Assembly: GCA_020217265.1 (NCBI GenBank)
Contig: JAIWOS010000204.1
Location: 1 to 7,377, forward strand
Length of the DNA: 7,377 nucleotides
Direction of reading: 5' to 3'
Source: Thiobacillus sp.
GTDB lineage: Bacteria > Pseudomonadota > Gammaproteobacteria > Burkholderiales > Thiobacillaceae
This document shows positions 6,119 through 7,377 of this stretch, one piece after another. Made by a program: the position numbers and the translations under genes. The notes under the pieces are model-generated. The model was not told the origin of the DNA. It ran no database searches and was given only the letters and a program-made list of their open reading frames with translations. Within the stretch, counting starts at the first letter, position 1. The number at the start of each line of letters is the position of its first letter.

Positions 6119-7072
6119 ATGTCGCAACCGCTGCCGCCTGCCGTCTTTCTCATGGGCCCGACCGCTTCGGGCAAGACCGCGCTGGCGGTGCATCTGGTTG
6201 AGCGCTTTCCGTTCGAAATCGTCAGCGTCGATTCCGCGCTGGTCTACCGCGGCATGGATATCGGCACCGCCAAGCCCGACGCCGTCACCCTGGCGCGCGC
6301 GCCACACCGCCTGATCGATATCCGCGAACCCGGCGAAACCTACTCGGCCGCCGCCTTCCGCGACGATGCGCTCGCGGCGATGGCGGACATTACTGCGCGC
6401 GGCCGCGTGCCGCTGCTGGTCGGTGGCACCATGCTGTACTTCCGTGCGTTGCTGCAGGGGCTCGATGACCTGCCGCGCGCCGACACGACGCTGCGCGCGG
6501 AGATCGACGCGGCCGCCCGGGCTCAGGGCTGGCCGGCACTGCATGCCGAGCTTGCGCGGCACGATCCGGCGACCGCGGCGCGGCTCGCGCCGAACGATGC
6601 GCAGCGCATCGGGCGCGCGCTGGAAATCGTTCGTCTGACGGGCACCCCGATGTCGGCCCTCCTGGCCCGCAACACCACGCGCCTGCCCTACGAGGTTCTT
6701 CAACTCGCGCTGATCCCTTCGGACCGGGCCGTGCTGCACCGGCGCATCGCGGAGCGTTTCGACGCCATGCTGGCGGCGGGCCTGGTCGACGAAGTGCGCG
6801 CATTGCGCGCACGTCACGCGCTCACGCCCGAGCTGCCGTCGATGCGGGCCGTCGGCTACCGTCAGGCCTGGGCCTATCTGGAAGGCGCCATCGATGCAGC
6901 CGCGCTGCGAGAGCAGGGCATCGCCGCGACGCGGCAGCTGGCCAAGCGCCAGCTCACCTGGCTGCGCTCGTGGCCGGATGCGCTAAGGCTCGATTGTCTG
7001 GACGAGGGCCTGCCGTCACGGGTGGAAGCCGCGGTCAGCGCCTTTCTCGGAATCAATCCTTTGTCGCGGTAA
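6119..7072 (+). CDS. miaA: tRNA dimethylallyltransferase MiaA
   Basis: Transfers a dimethylallyl group from DMAPP to N6 of adenosine 37 in tRNAs that read codons starting with U; the product is the substrate of MiaB. 317 residues, the usual length. Motifs: P-loop GPTASGKT (13-20), [18 protein letters not shown] (36-53) with the conserved Asp38, PHRLIDI, VGGTMLY with Thr104, [39 protein letters not shown] and [14 protein letters not shown] near the C-terminus. The ATG at 6119 gives the standard short N-terminus before the P-loop; an in-frame ATG at 6044 is rejected because it lies before the terminator hairpin. In E. coli miaA follows mutL directly and is followed by hfq; here two genes intervene and xseA converges downstream. 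The last 20 bases overlap the xseA end. Confidence 0.97.
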   Translation: MSQPLPPAVFLMGPTASGKTALAVHLVERFPFEIVSVDSALVYRGMDIGTAKPDAVTLARAPHRLIDIREPGETYSAAAFRDDALAAMADITARGRVPLLVGGTMLYFRALLQGLDDLPRADTTLRAEIDAAARAQGWPALHAELARHDPATAARLAPNDAQRIGRALEIVRLTGTPMSALLARNTTRLPYEVLQLALIPSDRAVLHRRIAERFDAMLAAGLVDEVRALRARHALTPELPSMRAVGYRQAWAYLEGAIDAAALREQGIAATRQLAKRQLTWLRSWPDALRLDCLDEGLPSRVEAAVSAFLGINPLSR

Positions 7073-7377
7073 TCACTTCGGCCTGCGCCCGGCCGCGATG
7101 GAAACGCAGATCGAGCCGGTCGCCGGGCGCGAGGCCGGCGGCGTCCTGAACGATCGTCCCGTCCGCGCGCCTCACCAGGCTGTAGCCGCGCGCCAGCACC
7201 CGTTCCGGATCGAGATGCGCAAGGCTCGCGCCCAGGCGATCCAGGGTGAGATTGCGGCGCGCGGTGCCGCCCTCGTGGGCGCGGCGCAGGCGGGCTGCCA
7301 ATTCGGAGAGCGCGTGGCGCTCGCGGCGAAGGCGCTGCGCTGGGCTGCTCAGGCGCGCGCGCAGCGCGTCGAGCCGG
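7053..7377 (-). CDS. xseA: Exodeoxyribonuclease VII large subunit, C-terminal part
   Basis: Large, catalytic subunit of exonuclease VII, which degrades single-stranded DNA to oligonucleotides together with XseB. Only the last 107 residues are in the window; the 5' end is off the right edge. Seen: an Arg/Ala/Leu-rich helical part (RLDALRARL onward) that fits the long coiled-coil arm of the family, then [20 protein letters not shown] and a last beta-rich stretch [22 protein letters not shown], which is the family's C-terminal signature. The stop codon (7055-7053) lies inside the end of miaA, so the two genes converge with a 20-base overlap and no terminator between them. A TTG at 7301 is not the start, as the frame and the homology continue upstream. 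Confidence 0.9.
   Translation of the reverse strand, partial: RLDALRARLSSPAQRLRRERHALSELAARLRRAHEGGTARRNLTLDRLGASLAHLDPERVLARGYSLVRRADGTIVQDAAGLAPGDRLDLRFHRGRAQAEVITATKD

Noticed and set aside
5693..6817. Minus-strand frame spanning the SOR-like gene, terminator and miaA
   Set aside because: It crosses a terminator and two real genes, and its sequence is low-complexity Arg-rich without motifs.

Overview
This window is GC-rich chromosomal DNA with tightly packed genes, overlapping stops and starts, and GTG or TTG starts. The proteins look proteobacterial. The QueG, TsaE, AmiC, MutL and MiaA homologues and part of their order recall the queG-nnr-tsaE-amiB-mutL-miaA block of gammaproteobacteria. 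A betaproteobacterium, perhaps a sulfur or iron oxidiser of the Thiobacillus type, is my best guess; no rRNA or other marker here proves it.

Layout. At the left edge, queG runs leftward and lacks its 3' end (1-988). Its start codon overlaps that of the rightward tsaE inside one palindrome, ATGCAT. From there a rightward operon runs tsaE (983-1465), amiC (1450-2721), a hemerythrin-domain gene (2718-3251) and mutL (3257-5011), with overlaps of 16 and 4 bases and a gap of 5. A perfect hairpin carries the mutL stop codon in its loop and is followed at once by a TATAAT box for a short S24/LexA-fold gene (5067-5420). An AT-rich gap of 151 bases follows, with inverted repeats and an IscR/Rrf2-like promoter-operator. 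It drives a 151-residue protein (5572-6027) that resembles half of a sulfur oxygenase reductase and ends in a textbook terminator (6051-6080). miaA (6119-7072) has a -10-like box placed so that its mRNA could be leaderless. Its 3' end overlaps that of the leftward xseA, whose 5' part is outside the window.

How the genes work together. Three products modify the tRNA anticodon loop: QueG (queuosine, position 34), TsaE (t6A, position 37) and MiaA (i6A family, position 37). AmiC splits septal peptidoglycan. MutL and XseA belong to DNA repair. Three genes do not belong to the usual block: the hemerythrin-like gene, the S24-fold gene and the SOR-like gene. The last two sit between mutL and miaA, and the last has its own promoter and terminator. 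They are the most likely place for undescribed biology: a possible non-haem iron or sulfur-redox function with a non-canonical S24 protein beside it.
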